Position numbers and translations under genes: made by a program
Part shown: positions 43,324-53,503 of the stretch, piece after piece
Layout: every line of letters starts with the position of its first letter
Position numbering within the stretch: position 1 is the first letter of the stretch
DNA from: Bacteroidota bacterium
Lineage (GTDB): Bacteria > Bacteroidota > Bacteroidia > Chitinophagales > LD1
Direction of reading: 5' to 3'
DNA length: 64,000 bases
Assembly: GCA_947479455.1 (NCBI GenBank)
Contig: CANJZE010000006.1
Location: 66,871-130,870 of the forward strand
Notes under the pieces: model-generated
Told to the model about the DNA's origin: nothing
What the model saw: only the letters and a program-made list of their open reading frames with translations
The model's database searches: none

Positions 43324-44172
43324 TTAGTGAAGTGAAATAGTGCGCGTTGTTCCACCGCTTGTAATCGTTGCTTTGTTATCGCACGTGCCGGTACCATAGT
43401 CAATCGTGCGGCTTCGAATTCCGGGAGCTGTTAATAAGAGGGTGCCCGCTACAAAAAACTCGCTACAACTTTGGTCTACCAAAAGTAGAGGGGTAGTTAC
43501 TGTTTGTGTATAGGTACTACCTCCGTTGGTAATTACTGTGCCGCCACCTGTTATTCTTACCTGGTCATCTGAACTTGTAGTTGAGTCGCGCAAGAACGTT
43601 TCAGATTGGAAGGTGTTTTCACCGTTGATAGGTATAGCGTTTGAACTGGTGTTACTACGCACGTTAAAATACAAGGTAGTTGTCTCATTACCGTTTCCAT
43701 TTATTCCATTGTAAGTAAAGCGCATGTCACCATTCATAACTACCGTATCTTGACGGAAGTTACGGAAATTGAAAGAGAACCAGTCACCGGGTTGATCCAT
43801 GTTTTCATTTATGAATTGAGCGGTCACATTGCCTGAATAAAAAATTCCATCAGAACCTCTGCAGCCTGTAAGACCAAAATCAAAGTAAGCTATGAAAGGC
43901 GAAGAAGAACTGTCAATGGTTATTGTGGCACAATCCATTTCACCAATCAATCCTTCGTTTTTAAAACTGCCTGTTTTTTGTGCAATTAATTTTGGTAGTA
44001 AAGATTGCATTTTGAACATGGTAGTATTCATCGCCATTTGACTTTCCACTACAGCAGCGGCTAAATTATCTGTGCTATCATTTACTAAGGTTTCCTCTTT
44101 CTTACAAGAGTTAAGAAAAAATACAGCGGCTATTAACGTTGCCGAAACGATTTTGTGTGTTTTAAATTTCAT
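43324..44172 (-). CDS. Lipoprotein of unknown function
   Basis: A 282-residue lipoprotein; the signal ends in a lipobox (FFLNSCKKEE, Cys near 23). The mature part is Ser/Thr/Asn-rich and probably beta-rich, with several repeated-sounding strands and two Cys pairs (LIGEMDCATITIDSSSSP..GLTGCRG; DQSCSEFF..GTGTCDNK). I do not recognise a family. The composition resembles surface-exposed lipoproteins of Bacteroidota. It has its own terminator and stands between gcdH and folB. Confidence 0.75.
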   Translation of the reverse strand: MKFKTHKIVSATLIAAVFFLNSCKKEETLVNDSTDNLAAAVVESQMAMNTTMFKMQSLLPKLIAQKTGSFKNEGLIGEMDCATITIDSSSSPFIAYFDFGLTGCRGSDGIFYSGNVTAQFINENMDQPGDWFSFNFRNFRQDTVVMNGDMRFTYNGINGNGNETTTLYFNVRSNTSSNAIPINGENTFQSETFLRDSTTSSDDQVRITGGGTVITNGGSTYTQTVTTPLLLVDQSCSEFFVAGTLLLTAPGIRSRTIDYGTGTCDNKATITSGGTTRTISLH

Positions 44173-44369
44173 TGTTTATTTTTTAGAATACAACACTTTA
44201 CGGCAGCAAACAAATGGAGGTTACAAGTGTACCGACTTATCCTCATTTTTTTGACCATTTACAGAATGCAGGATGTGGAATTCAATGTGCAGGTTAAAGA
44301 AACAGAATTGAGAATTTGAAAATGAATGGTAGTTCAGCAATAGTTTTTTTCTTTGCTTAAAATAATTCT

Positions 44370-44726
44370 ATGGGACTTATAGTTGTGGAAGGCCTTCAAT
44401 TTTATTCGCATCACGGGTACTATAAAGAGGAGCAGGTGCTTGGCGGTAAATACACCGTAGATATTTATATGAATCTAAATTTAGACCTAGCCGCTGCTAC
44501 CGATGATTTAAAGAAGACGATTAACTACGAAGAGATTTATTTACTCACCAAGGCCGAAATGGAAGTTCACGCGAAGTTGATAGAACATGTGTGTCAACGA
44601 ATACTCAACAAGGTGAAATCTAAATACGCGAACATTGATTATGTGAAAGTGCGCGTGAGCAAATACAATCCACCGTTGAAAGGAAGCGTGGAACGGGTTT
44701 ATGTGGAGCTAGAATCAAAGGCTTAA
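44370..44726 (+). CDS. folB: Dihydroneopterin aldolase
   Basis: A 118-residue enzyme of folate synthesis that cleaves dihydroneopterin to 6-hydroxymethyl-dihydropterin. It has the family blocks GLQFYSHHGYYKEEQVLGGKYTVDIYM, TINYEEIYLL, and LIEHVCQRIL with the conserved Glu, and a C-terminal VKVRVSKYNPPLKGSVERVYVEL. A -7-like TTTCTTTG lies at 44348-44355. Typical length. No other folate gene is adjacent. Confidence 0.95.
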   Translation: MGLIVVEGLQFYSHHGYYKEEQVLGGKYTVDIYMNLNLDLAAATDDLKKTINYEEIYLLTKAEMEVHAKLIEHVCQRILNKVKSKYANIDYVKVRVSKYNPPLKGSVERVYVELESKA

Positions 44727-44854
44727 GTAACTGCTTTGTTTGGTAGTTCCTGTCTATTAATAGTTAGGGTTGAATCAAACATGAGCTCCTTTTTGATTTA
44801 CATGGCCTTCAACTTGCACTTTTACCTACGTATTTACAGCATCTTGCGTATAAA

Positions 44855-44890
44855 ACAAAAAAGCGACCCACTTAAGGACCGCTTTCTGTT
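44855..44890 (+). terminator. Imperfect hairpin after folB
   Basis: AAAGCG and CGCTTT pair, with a shorter CC/GG segment inside, followed by a pyrimidine-rich stretch. Weaker than the other terminators in the window. Confidence 0.45.
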
Positions 44891-44941
44891 GAAGGTAAAA
44901 CCGGAAATGAAAACTTTATTGCTCTTTGTATTCTGTATTTA

Positions 44942-44983
44942 GTCTGATGTCTAAAGTCTAATGTCTAGTGTCTAACTTCTATT
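44942..44983. repeat. GTCTNNN heptad tract at the end of the giant SprB-repeat gene
   Basis: Six units in register: GTCTGAT, GTCTAAA, GTCTAAT, GTCTAGT, GTCTAAC, TTCTATT. The tract abuts and slightly overlaps the 3' end of the giant gene. Confidence 0.8.
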
Positions 44984-47900
44984 TAATCACCGTCAAACTT
45001 CCTTTGTAATCGCGCGAGTAACCGTTAATGAATACCGCTTTCATAGTATAGATGAATACTCCCTTAGGAAGTGCTTCGCCTTGGTACGTTCCATCCCAAC
45101 TAAAGTTAGCATTCATTGATTCGAATACTTTCTCTCCCCAACGATTGAATACAGCGAAATCTAAATACACGATGGTGTTTACATCGCCATAAATTTTTAA
45201 CTCATCATTGTTACCATCACCGTTTGGTGTAAAAGCATTTGGAACAAAAATATCGGTAATAGAATTTACTTCAACAGTCAACGTATCCGAAGCTTTGCAA
45301 CCGTTGGCATCCATCACATTTACTGTGTAGTGAGTTGTAAAGGTTGGAACCACATCAGTAGTTTGACAGTTAGTACAAATTACATTTTGTGTAGGTGTCC
45401 ATGAATAAACGTTAGCGTGGTCAGTATTAGTTGTTGCAGTCAACTTCAACGATTCACCTAAATTTATAGTAGTTGAATTGGTAGCATCTACTTGTAAATC
45501 GTAATCGTAAGTTACAGTAAAGTTTGCCTGAGCCGAACAGTTACGAGAATCAGCAATAGTCACATCGTAGTTACCCTGTGCCAGGTCGTTGATAGATGGA
45601 GTTGTTTCTCCATTGCTCCAACGGAAAACATACGAAGGTGTTCCACCGCTTACGGTCAAATCAATTTGACCATTCTGTACTTGTGCGCACGCAGTGTTCT
45701 TTACTGTTGAAGTAACCGATAGGGCAGGAGCCATACCTACTATTTCCATTTTGCTCATTACACAACTGTTGTTGTCAGTCACTGTAACTCCGTAGTTTCC
45801 TACCGGCAGGTTCAATAAATCTTTGTCGCTGTGAGCAGTATTCCACATGAAAGAGTACGGTGGAGTTCCACCACTTGCGCTCATATGAATTTCACCATCG
45901 TTACGACCGCTGCAACCTACCGGAATAATATTTTCTGTTAATTCTAATGCCGAAGGTTGGTTTACCGCTATAGAAGGAATAGTAGTTGCACAACTGTTTG
46001 CATCTACCACTGTTACCGCATAGTTAGCGGCTAAAAGTGATGAAACGCTTGTTGTAGAGCTATTGTTACTCCAGGCAAAAGTATAAGGCGAAACTCCGCC
46101 TGTTGTTGAAAGACTGATAGAACCGTTGTTTCCGCCAAAACAACTTACGTGATTAATTGTTGGATTAATCGCTAAAGCGCTCGGTTCAGTTATTATAGAA
46201 GAAGCTGAAGACGAACAGTTGTTGGCATCCACTACCACCACAGAATAGATACCAGCAGTAACATTGTTCAAGTTTTGTGTTAACGAACCGTTTGTCCAGT
46301 TGTAACTGAAAGGCATAGTTCCACCGGTAACATAAACACTTACAGCGCCAGTTGCTGCACCATTGCACAATACATCTGTTTTACTCAAGGAAGTCGAAAT
46401 AGAAACCAGTGCAGTTATTGAAACGCTTGTAGTAGAAGTGCAAGCATTAGCATCGGTAACTACTACTGTATAATTTGCTGCCGCAAGATTGTTGATATCT
46501 TGAGTGGTGGCCGCGTTTGTCCAGTTGTAAGTATATGGAGTTGTTCCACCGGCAACAGTTAAATCAATTGCACCTGCGTTAGTTGAACAAGCAAAAGCTG
46601 TATGCGTTTCGCTAAGTGAAAGAATAGCAGGTTGTGTTATTGCAATGGTTTTTGTCGTAGTGCAAGAGTTAGCATCGGCAATAGTTACGGTGTATGATCC
46701 TGCATTTAAACCATTCACATTTTGAGAAACTGCAGCGTTGCTCCAGCTAAAGGAGTAAGCTCCAGTTCCACCCGCTGGTGTAATGTTTATCGATGCATTG
46801 TTTCCGCCATTGCACGATACATTTACATGTGTTTCGGTAGTGGTAACCTGTGTAGGTTGTGCAACTGCTATAGAAGAAACTACAGAACAATTAGAAGCAT
46901 CCATTACGGTTACAGTATATGTTGCCGCTGCAAGGTTGCCGATGTTTTGTGTAATGGCACCATTGCTCCAGTTAAAAGTATATCCAGCGTTTCCACCGCT
47001 TACTGTTGTAGTAATGCTTCCGTTTGAATTGCCAAAACACGTAGCATCTGTTTTAGAAAGGGAAACAGAAATGGCTGTAGCTTGAGTAATGGTAGAGGAA
47101 GAAACTGCTGAACACGCATTGGCATCCGTTACAGTTACCGAATAATTTCCGGCAATTACATTTGAAATGTTCGAAGTAGTAGCGTTGTTAATCCAATTAT
47201 AAACGTAAGGTGAAGTTCCTCCGCTTACCGTTGAACTTACCGCACCGGTACTTGCTCCGTTACAAACTACATTGGTGGCCGAAGTAGAAACTGATAAAGT
47301 CGCAGGCTCAGTAATAGTTGCAGTTAATGAAGCGGTGCATGAATTACCATCGGTAACAATAACGCTATAATTTCCAGATGTGATTGAGCTTATATCTTGT
47401 GAAGTAGCACTGTTGCTCCAGTTATAAAAATAAGGAGTTGTTCCACCGTTAACGCTCAGGTTTATTGCTCCGTTGTTTCCACCGTTACATAAAATGTTCG
47501 TGTGCGTTTCGGTTAAAACAATTTGCGATGGTTGAGTAATGCTTAATGAAAGCGTAGTAGCACAAGCCGCTGCATCGCTCAATGAAAGTGTATATGAACC
47601 TCCGCTTAGGTTAGTGATAGTGGCAGTATTACCACCATTGCTCCAGTTGAAAATATAACCTCCGTTTCCACCGCTTGCGTTAGCTGTAATTGCACCGTTT
47701 GTTCCACCATAGCAGTTTACATTGGTTTGAATTACGCTTACCGTTAATGGACTTGGCTGCACAATAGCTACAGAAACAGCAGATGAACAAGCGTTGGCAT
47801 CGGTAATAGTTACCCCATAAGTTCCTGCACCTGCATTCCATAAATCTTGCATAGTAGCGTTGTTGTTCCAGTGATAAACATAAGGAGTAGCTCCACCGCT

Positions 47901-50900
47901 TACGCTTACATCAATACTTCCGCTGATGGCTCCGTTGCATACCACATCTGTTTTTACATAAGTTACTACCAATGGTGCAGGCTGAGTAATGCTGGTAGAA
48001 GAATTAACTGAGCAAGCATTTGCATCGGTAACAATTACCGAGTAGTTTCCCGCTGTAAGCGAAGTTCTGTTTGGTGTAACTACTCCACCGCCCCAGTTAT
48101 AGTTGAATGGCGATGTTCCTCCCGCTACAGTTAAAGTAATGCTTCCGTTGTTTCCACCACTGCACGAAACGTTTGTTTGTGCAGCTATAACAGTAAGTAA
48201 AGCCGGTTGAGAAATAACGATGCTTGAAGAAGCACTGCACCAGTTATTATCGTTTACCGAAACAGTATAGGTTCCGGCAATCAATGTTGAAATATCTTGT
48301 GAGGTAGCCGCATTGCTCCAAGCATAAGTAAATGGACTACTTCCACCTGTTACGGTCAAATCAATGCTCGCATTGTTTCCTCCGTTACAAAGCACATTTA
48401 CTTTTGTATTGCTAAGAACTATTTGCGTTGGTTGAGTGATAGTAGCATTTGCTAATACGGTGCAGTTAGATGCATCTTTAACAGTAACCGTGTAAGTATT
48501 AGCTGCTACACTAGTAACATCTTGAGTAGTTGCCGCGTTGCTCCACACGTAAGTGTATGCACCTGTTCCACCACTCACGCTCAAATCAATACTTCCTGTA
48601 TTTGAACCAAAGCAACTTGCATTGATACTGGAAACCGAAGTAGTAATTTGAGTGGCCTGTGAAATAGAAGCAGAGGTTGTAGCGGTGCAAGAGTTAGCAT
48701 CGTTCACCGTTACCGAATATGAATTGGCAACAAGTGAAGAAATGTTTTGTGTTTGCGCTGCGTTGGTCCAAAGGTAAGTATAAGGACTTGTTCCTCCAGC
48801 CACTGTTAAGTTTATACTTCCGGTTGCGGCACCAAAACAGGCAACATCAACTTTTGTAGTGCTCAAAGAAATTACTGCAGGCTGAGTCACAGTAGCAGAA
48901 GTAGCGAAGGTGCAAGAGTTATTGTCTGTAATAGTTACAGCATAAGAACCTTGCGCAAGAGCCACTCTGTTTTGTGTAACTGCCCCACCTGCCCAAGCAA
49001 AAGAATATGGACTTGTTCCGCCATTTGCAGTTAAAGCAATTGCTCCGTTGTTTCCGCCATTGCACGAAACATTCGTAATATTTGCAGTAGCAGAAATTGC
49101 CGAAGGTTGAGTTACAACGCTGCTGTTTGTTCCTGAGCAACCTGCATTGTCAATCACTGTTACTGTGTAAGTAGCCGCTGAAAGGTTTGTTCTGTTTTGT
49201 GTAAACACTCCACCACCCCAGTTATAAGTGTACGGAGCCGTTCCGCCATTGGCAGTAATGGTTATTGCTCCGTTGTTTCCACCGTTGCAACTAACATTAG
49301 TTACCACCGGTGTTACTGCTAATGCAGCTAATTGAATTACTGTAGAAGTATTCGTTGCCGTGCAACTTGCGTTATCAGTTACAGTAACTGAATAATTTCC
49401 TGCTGCAACACTTGTTCTGTTTTGCGAAATAATTCCACCGCCCCAGTTAAAGGTATAAGGACTAGTTCCTCCATTTACCGAAATATTTACTGCTCCTGTA
49501 TTACCACCTACACAGGCTACATTTGTTACTGTTGGTGTAATGGTAATCGCAATTGGTTGACCCACTACGGCTGTGTTTGCCGAAGTGCAACCCGCGTTGT
49601 CACTAACTGTTACGGTATAGCTTCCCGCTAAAAGCGCAGTTCTGTTTTGCGAAATAATTCCACCGCCCCAGTTATAACTGTAAGGTGTGGTGCCGCCTGT
49701 TGTTGTAATAGTTATAGCTCCGTTGTTTCCTCCATTACAAGTTGAATTAGTAACTGTTGAAGAAACACTCAATGAAGTAGTTTGCGAAATAGTAGCCGTG
49801 TGCGTAGAAGTGCAGCTTGCATTATCAGTAATGGTAACAGTATAAGAACCCGAAATTAAATTCGTTCTGTTTTGTGTAAGCACACCACCACCCCAGTTAA
49901 AAGTGAAAGGCGAAGTTCCACCGGTTACAGTTAAAGTTATAGCTCCGTTATTTCCACCGTTGCATGCAACGTTTGTAGTAGTTGATGAAGCAGAAATTGC
50001 AGAAGGCTGATTTATGCTTGAAGATGATGAGGCGGTGCAAGATGAATTATCAGTTACTGTAACTACATAATTTCCTGCAAGCAACGAAGTTCTGTTTTGC
50101 GTTACAATTCCACCACCCCAGTTGAAAGTATAAGGAGAAACTCCACCGTTTACGCCTATGTTTATTGCGCCAGTGCTACCACCATTACAGGTTGCATTGG
50201 TTACCGTTGGTGAAATTACAATGGCTGTTCCTTGCGAAACCGTTGATGAATTTGTAGTTGTGCATCCTGCATTATCAGTAACAATTACTGTATAATTTCC
50301 GGCAAGCAATGTATTTCTGTTTTGAGAAATAATTCCACCGCCCCAGTTGAAAGCGTAGGGTGAAGTTCCACCGCTTACTCCTATAATGATGCTTCCGTTA
50401 GTTCCACCAAAACAAGTTGCGTTAGTTACAGTCGAAGTAACTGCTATTGCGGTTGGTTGAGTAAGGTTGCTACTGTTCGAAGCTGTGCATCCTGCATTAT
50501 CCGTAACGGTTACTACATAATTCCCCGATGAAAGAGTCGTTCTATTTTGTGTTACCACACCGCCACCCCAGTTAAAGCTATAAGGTGCAGTTGCTCCCGT
50601 TACTGTTAAAGTGATTGCTCCGTTTGTTCCGCTATTGCACGATACATTCGTTACTACGGGAATAATACTTAATGAAGTAGCCTGACCAACTGTAGCTGTG
50701 TGTGCGGCTGTGCATCCGGTATAATCAGTTACAGTTACACTATATGCTGCGGCTGAAAGGTTCGTTCTGTTTTGCGCTATAGCTCCACTGTTCCAAAGAT
50801 AAGTATAAGGCGAAGTGCCTCCCGTTACAGCTAAATTTATTGCCCCATTGTTTCCACCAAAGCAAGAGGCATTTGTAATAGAAGAAGAAACGTTGATAGC

Positions 50901-53228
50901 AGCCGGTTGATTGATAACAGCCGATGCGGAGTAAGTGCATCCCGCGTTATCCATGACGGTTACCGAGTAAGTTCCTGCACCTAACGCACTTCTGTTTTGA
51001 GAAGTAATACCACCGCCCCAGTTATAGTTATACGGACTACTTCCGCCACTCACAGCTAAATTCACCCAGCCGTTGTTTGAATTGAAACAAGTTAAATCAC
51101 CAACACTCACATTAAGGTTTGCCAAAGTTGGTTGACTGATAGTAGCAGAAGAAGTAGCGGTACAAGAGCGATTATCAGTAACAGTTACAGAATAATTTCC
51201 GGCAAAAAGGCCCGTTCTGTTTTGTGTTGTAATTCCGCCATTCCAGCTATAAGTGTAGGGAGCAAAACTTCCTGAAACCGCTAAGTTTATAGCACCTGTG
51301 TTTGCACCAAAACAAGTGGCGTTGGTAACAGTAGGTGAAACAGAAATAGCATTGGGTTGATTTACCGCAATGCTAGAACTTATAGAGCAACCTGAATTAT
51401 CAGTAACGGTTACTACATAGTTACCCGATGCAAGTGCCGTTCGGTTTTGCGTAAGAATACCACCACCCCAGTTATAAGAGTAAGGTGTGGCACCGTTGGT
51501 AACGGTAATATTTATAGTTCCGTTAGTGTAACCAAAACAGGCAGCGTCTACCACCGTAGAACTAATGTTCATTCCAAAGGCAGGTTGTGTTATGGTTACG
51601 GTTTTAGTAATGCTGCAAACTAAGTTATCGGAAATAGTAACGGTGTAAGTTCCTGCAACAAGTCCCGAAGGGTCTTGCACCACAGCGCCATTGCTCCAAG
51701 TGTATGAATAGGGAGTCCATCCGTTACTTACCGTTAAGTTGATGGAACCTGAAGCAGCACCAAAGCAGGTAACGTTTGCCTGAGTGGTGGTTGCGGTCAT
51801 AGGAGTGTACGGCAATACAGTGGCCGAGGCTACAGAAGAACATCCGTGCGCATCGGTAACTGTTACCGTATACGTTCCCGAGTTTACATTCACCCGATTC
51901 GGAGTAACCACTCCACTTCCCCACCAATAGGTGTAAGGTCCAGTTCCGCCTATAATGTTTGTCATTACTGAACCCGTTGGACCTCCGGTGCAAGCTAAAG
52001 GTGATGGAACTGCAGTTGCAGTTAAAACCAATGGTTCTGGAACAAAGGCGCTTGCAGTTGCAGTGCAGCTTTTAAAATCAGTAACCGTTACTGTAAAAGT
52101 TCCTGAAGCAAGACCTGTTCTGTTTTGTGTAAACACACCACCACCCCAGTTATAGGTATAAGGTGATGTTCCACCTGTAGAAGTTGTATTGATAGCTCCG
52201 TTGTTACTTCCAAAACAGGTTAAGGCAACCACGTTTAAGGTTACATTCAATGCTGTCGGCTGACTAACATTTACTGTAGCAGCTGCTGTGCATCCTGTAG
52301 TTGAAGTAGCTGTAACGGTATATGAACCTGCAGAAATACCTGTGCGGTTTTGAGTGGTTGGTCCATCGTTCCATGCAAAAGTATAAGGCCCTACACTGCC
52401 AGTTACCGAGGTAACATTTATGGTTCCATTACTTCCACCATTACAAGAAGGCTGTGCCGATGAGGTATTTACAGTCATACCGGCACCTGATTGAGATACG
52501 GTTGCTGTAAGACTTGCTGTGCATCCACTTGCATCTGTAACTGTAACTACATAATTGCCTGCTGCAATTCCTGTGCGGTCTTCTGTATTAGCTCCATCAT
52601 TCCATAAATAAGTATAGCCTGGAACCCCGAATAATACTGTCAAATTTATTGCCCCGTTAGCACCACTTCCACAAGTAACGTTTGTAGTTGTTCTAGAAAG
52701 AACCATTCCCGCAGGTTGCGTAACATTAGCTGAATCAACTTTTGTGCAGCCTCTGGAATCAGTTATAGTAACGTAATATACAGCTGCAGTTAGTGAACTT
52801 CTGTTTTGTGTAGTTATACCATCGTTCCATAAATAAGTATAACCGGCTGTGCCGCCACTTACCGTTAGTGCTATTGCTCCTGTATTACCTCCCCCACAAA
52901 ATACGCCTGTTATAGATTTAGAAACACTAATTACTGTGGGTTCCGTAACTGTGATAGAAGCAGAAGCTGTAACGCCAAAAAAATCGGCAACTGTTACGGT
53001 ATAGGTTCCCGCAGCAATTCCGGTTCTGTCTTGTGTGGTAGTTCCACCATTCCAAAGATAAGTGTAAGGAGCAGAGCCGCCCGATGGGGTAATGTCTATG
53101 CTGCCGTTGGTTCCGCCATTGCAACTAACATTTACATGCGTTTCAGCTATAAAAACAGCTGCGAATGTCTGCGCGCTAAGCGCAGTAAAAAATGTAAGTA
53201 ATACAATGGCACGTGTAAAGTTTTTCAT
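44979..53228 (-). CDS. Giant SprB-repeat adhesin with gliding-associated C-terminal domain (type B T9SS)
   Basis: About 2749 residues. The signal peptide starts at MKNFTRAIV; an upstream in-frame ATG at 53318 is less likely because it precedes a long non-signal stretch. I count 34 consecutive SprB-type repeats of about 74 residues with the pattern TNVxCNGGNNGAIxL..GGTSPYTYNWGGG...TQNRTxLxAGxYxVTVTDNxxCT. The C-terminal 190 residues contain an Ig-like domain and FVPNAFTPNGDGNNDELKIYG...FNRWGEKVFES...GVFIYTMKA, the gliding-motility-associated C-terminal domain used for type B T9SS export. A cell-surface adhesin involved in gliding or attachment is inferred. Neighbouring repeats are highly similar, especially 12-19, and so prone to recombination. 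Confidence 0.92.
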   Translation of the reverse strand: MKNFTRAIVLLTFFTALSAQTFAAVFIAETHVNVSCNGGTNGSIDITPSGGSAPYTYLWNGGTTTQDRTGIAAGTYTVTVADFFGVTASASITVTEPTVISVSKSITGVFCGGGNTGAIALTVSGGTAGYTYLWNDGITTQNRSSLTAAVYYVTITDSRGCTKVDSANVTQPAGMVLSRTTTNVTCGSGANGAINLTVLFGVPGYTYLWNDGANTEDRTGIAAGNYVVTVTDASGCTASLTATVSQSGAGMTVNTSSAQPSCNGGSNGTINVTSVTGSVGPYTFAWNDGPTTQNRTGISAGSYTVTATSTTGCTAAATVNVSQPTALNVTLNVVALTCFGSNNGAINTTSTGGTSPYTYNWGGGVFTQNRTGLASGTFTVTVTDFKSCTATASAFVPEPLVLTATAVPSPLACTGGPTGSVMTNIIGGTGPYTYWWGSGVVTPNRVNVNSGTYTVTVTDAHGCSSVASATVLPYTPMTATTTQANVTCFGAASGSINLTVSNGWTPYSYTWSNGAVVQDPSGLVAGTYTVTISDNLVCSITKTVTITQPAFGMNISSTVVDAACFGYTNGTINITVTNGATPYSYNWGGGILTQNRTALASGNYVVTVTDNSGCSISSSIAVNQPNAISVSPTVTNATCFGANTGAINLAVSGSFAPYTYSWNGGITTQNRTGLFAGNYSVTVTDNRSCTATSSATISQPTLANLNVSVGDLTCFNSNNGWVNLAVSGGSSPYNYNWGGGITSQNRSALGAGTYSVTVMDNAGCTYSASAVINQPAAINVSSSITNASCFGGNNGAINLAVTGGTSPYTYLWNSGAIAQNRTNLSAAAYSVTVTDYTGCTAAHTATVGQATSLSIIPVVTNVSCNSGTNGAITLTVTGATAPYSFNWGGGVVTQNRTTLSSGNYVVTVTDNAGCTASNSSNLTQPTAIAVTSTVTNATCFGGTNGSIIIGVSGGTSPYAFNWGGGIISQNRNTLLAGNYTVIVTDNAGCTTTNSSTVSQGTAIVISPTVTNATCNGGSTGAINIGVNGGVSPYTFNWGGGIVTQNRTSLLAGNYVVTVTDNSSCTASSSSSINQPSAISASSTTTNVACNGGNNGAITLTVTGGTSPFTFNWGGGVLTQNRTNLISGSYTVTITDNASCTSTHTATISQTTSLSVSSTVTNSTCNGGNNGAITITTTGGTTPYSYNWGGGIISQNRTALLAGSYTVTVSDNAGCTSANTAVVGQPIAITITPTVTNVACVGGNTGAVNISVNGGTSPYTFNWGGGIISQNRTSVAAGNYSVTVTDNASCTATNTSTVIQLAALAVTPVVTNVSCNGGNNGAITITANGGTAPYTYNWGGGVFTQNRTNLSAATYTVTVIDNAGCSGTNSSVVTQPSAISATANITNVSCNGGNNGAIALTANGGTSPYSFAWAGGAVTQNRVALAQGSYAVTITDNNSCTFATSATVTQPAVISLSTTKVDVACFGAATGSINLTVAGGTSPYTYLWTNAAQTQNISSLVANSYSVTVNDANSCTATTSASISQATQITTSVSSINASCFGSNTGSIDLSVSGGTGAYTYVWSNAATTQDVTSVAANTYTVTVKDASNCTVLANATITQPTQIVLSNTKVNVLCNGGNNASIDLTVTGGSSPFTYAWSNAATSQDISTLIAGTYTVSVNDNNWCSASSSIVISQPALLTVIAAQTNVSCSGGNNGSITLTVAGGTSPFNYNWGGGVVTPNRTSLTAGNYSVIVTDANACSVNSSTSITQPAPLVVTYVKTDVVCNGAISGSIDVSVSGGATPYVYHWNNNATMQDLWNAGAGTYGVTITDANACSSAVSVAIVQPSPLTVSVIQTNVNCYGGTNGAITANASGGNGGYIFNWSNGGNTATITNLSGGSYTLSLSDAAACATTLSLSITQPSQIVLTETHTNILCNGGNNGAINLSVNGGTTPYFYNWSNSATSQDISSITSGNYSVIVTDGNSCTASLTATITEPATLSVSTSATNVVCNGASTGAVSSTVSGGTSPYVYNWINNATTSNISNVIAGNYSVTVTDANACSAVSSSTITQATAISVSLSKTDATCFGNSNGSITTTVSGGNAGYTFNWSNGAITQNIGNLAAATYTVTVMDASNCSVVSSIAVAQPTQVTTTETHVNVSCNGGNNASINITPAGGTGAYSFSWSNAAVSQNVNGLNAGSYTVTIADANSCTTTKTIAITQPAILSLSETHTAFACSTNAGAIDLTVAGGTTPYTYNWTNAATTQDINNLAAANYTVVVTDANACTSTTSVSITALVSISTSLSKTDVLCNGAATGAVSVYVTGGTMPFSYNWTNGSLTQNLNNVTAGIYSVVVVDANNCSSSASSIITEPSALAINPTINHVSCFGGNNGSISLSTTGGVSPYTFAWSNNSSTTSVSSLLAANYAVTVVDANSCATTIPSIAVNQPSALELTENIIPVGCSGRNDGEIHMSASGGTPPYSFMWNTAHSDKDLLNLPVGNYGVTVTDNNSCVMSKMEIVGMAPALSVTSTVKNTACAQVQNGQIDLTVSGGTPSYVFRWSNGETTPSINDLAQGNYDVTIADSRNCSAQANFTVTYDYDLQVDATNSTTINLGESLKLTATTNTDHANVYSWTPTQNVICTNCQTTDVVPTFTTHYTVNVMDANGCKASDTLTVEVNSITDIFVPNAFTPNGDGNNDELKIYGDVNTIVYLDFAVFNRWGEKVFESMNANFSWDGTYQGEALPKGVFIYTMKAVFINGYSRDYKGSLTVIK

Positions 53229-53416
53229 GCCTGGTTCCGGTTTTAGTTTAATGCTGCACAGAACCTTCAATTCCATGCAACAAATTAATATACGAAAACA
53301 AGTCTTAGTTTGTTTCAATCCTTACACATTGTACGTCTTGAATTACACGGTTTTGCTGTGTAAGACAAAAGGAAATCCTTGTTATAAGCAGAGAACTAAC
53401 GAAGTTACTCTACACC

Positions 53417-53503
53417 TAAAATGAAAAAATCCTGTTCGGTTGAACAAGATTTTTACTGGCGGAGGGAGAGGGATTCGAACCCACGGTAAGCTCATCACCT
53501 ACG
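53417..53503. repeat. 87-bp direct repeat, copy 1 (tRNA-Ser 3' half and terminator)
   Basis: Identical as read to 53542-53628, 125 bp away. It spans the 3' end of a tRNA-Ser-like sequence and the hairpin after it. Confidence 0.9.
53425..53454 (-). terminator. Terminator of the degenerate tRNA-Ser copy
   Basis: AAAAATC-TGTTC pairs with GAACA-GATTTTT with one C/A mismatch around GGTT. It is the same hairpin as the terminator at 53550-53579. Confidence 0.8.

Noticed and set aside
44736-44942. A 68-residue plus-strand reading frame between folB and the giant gene
   Set aside because: Composition is unlike its neighbours, there is no promoter, and it contains the hairpin after folB; probably chance.
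44979-53228. A CRISPR-like or tandem non-coding repeat in the 45-53 kb region
   Set aside because: The periodicity of about 222 bp corresponds to a continuous protein repeat of about 74 residues in one open frame.
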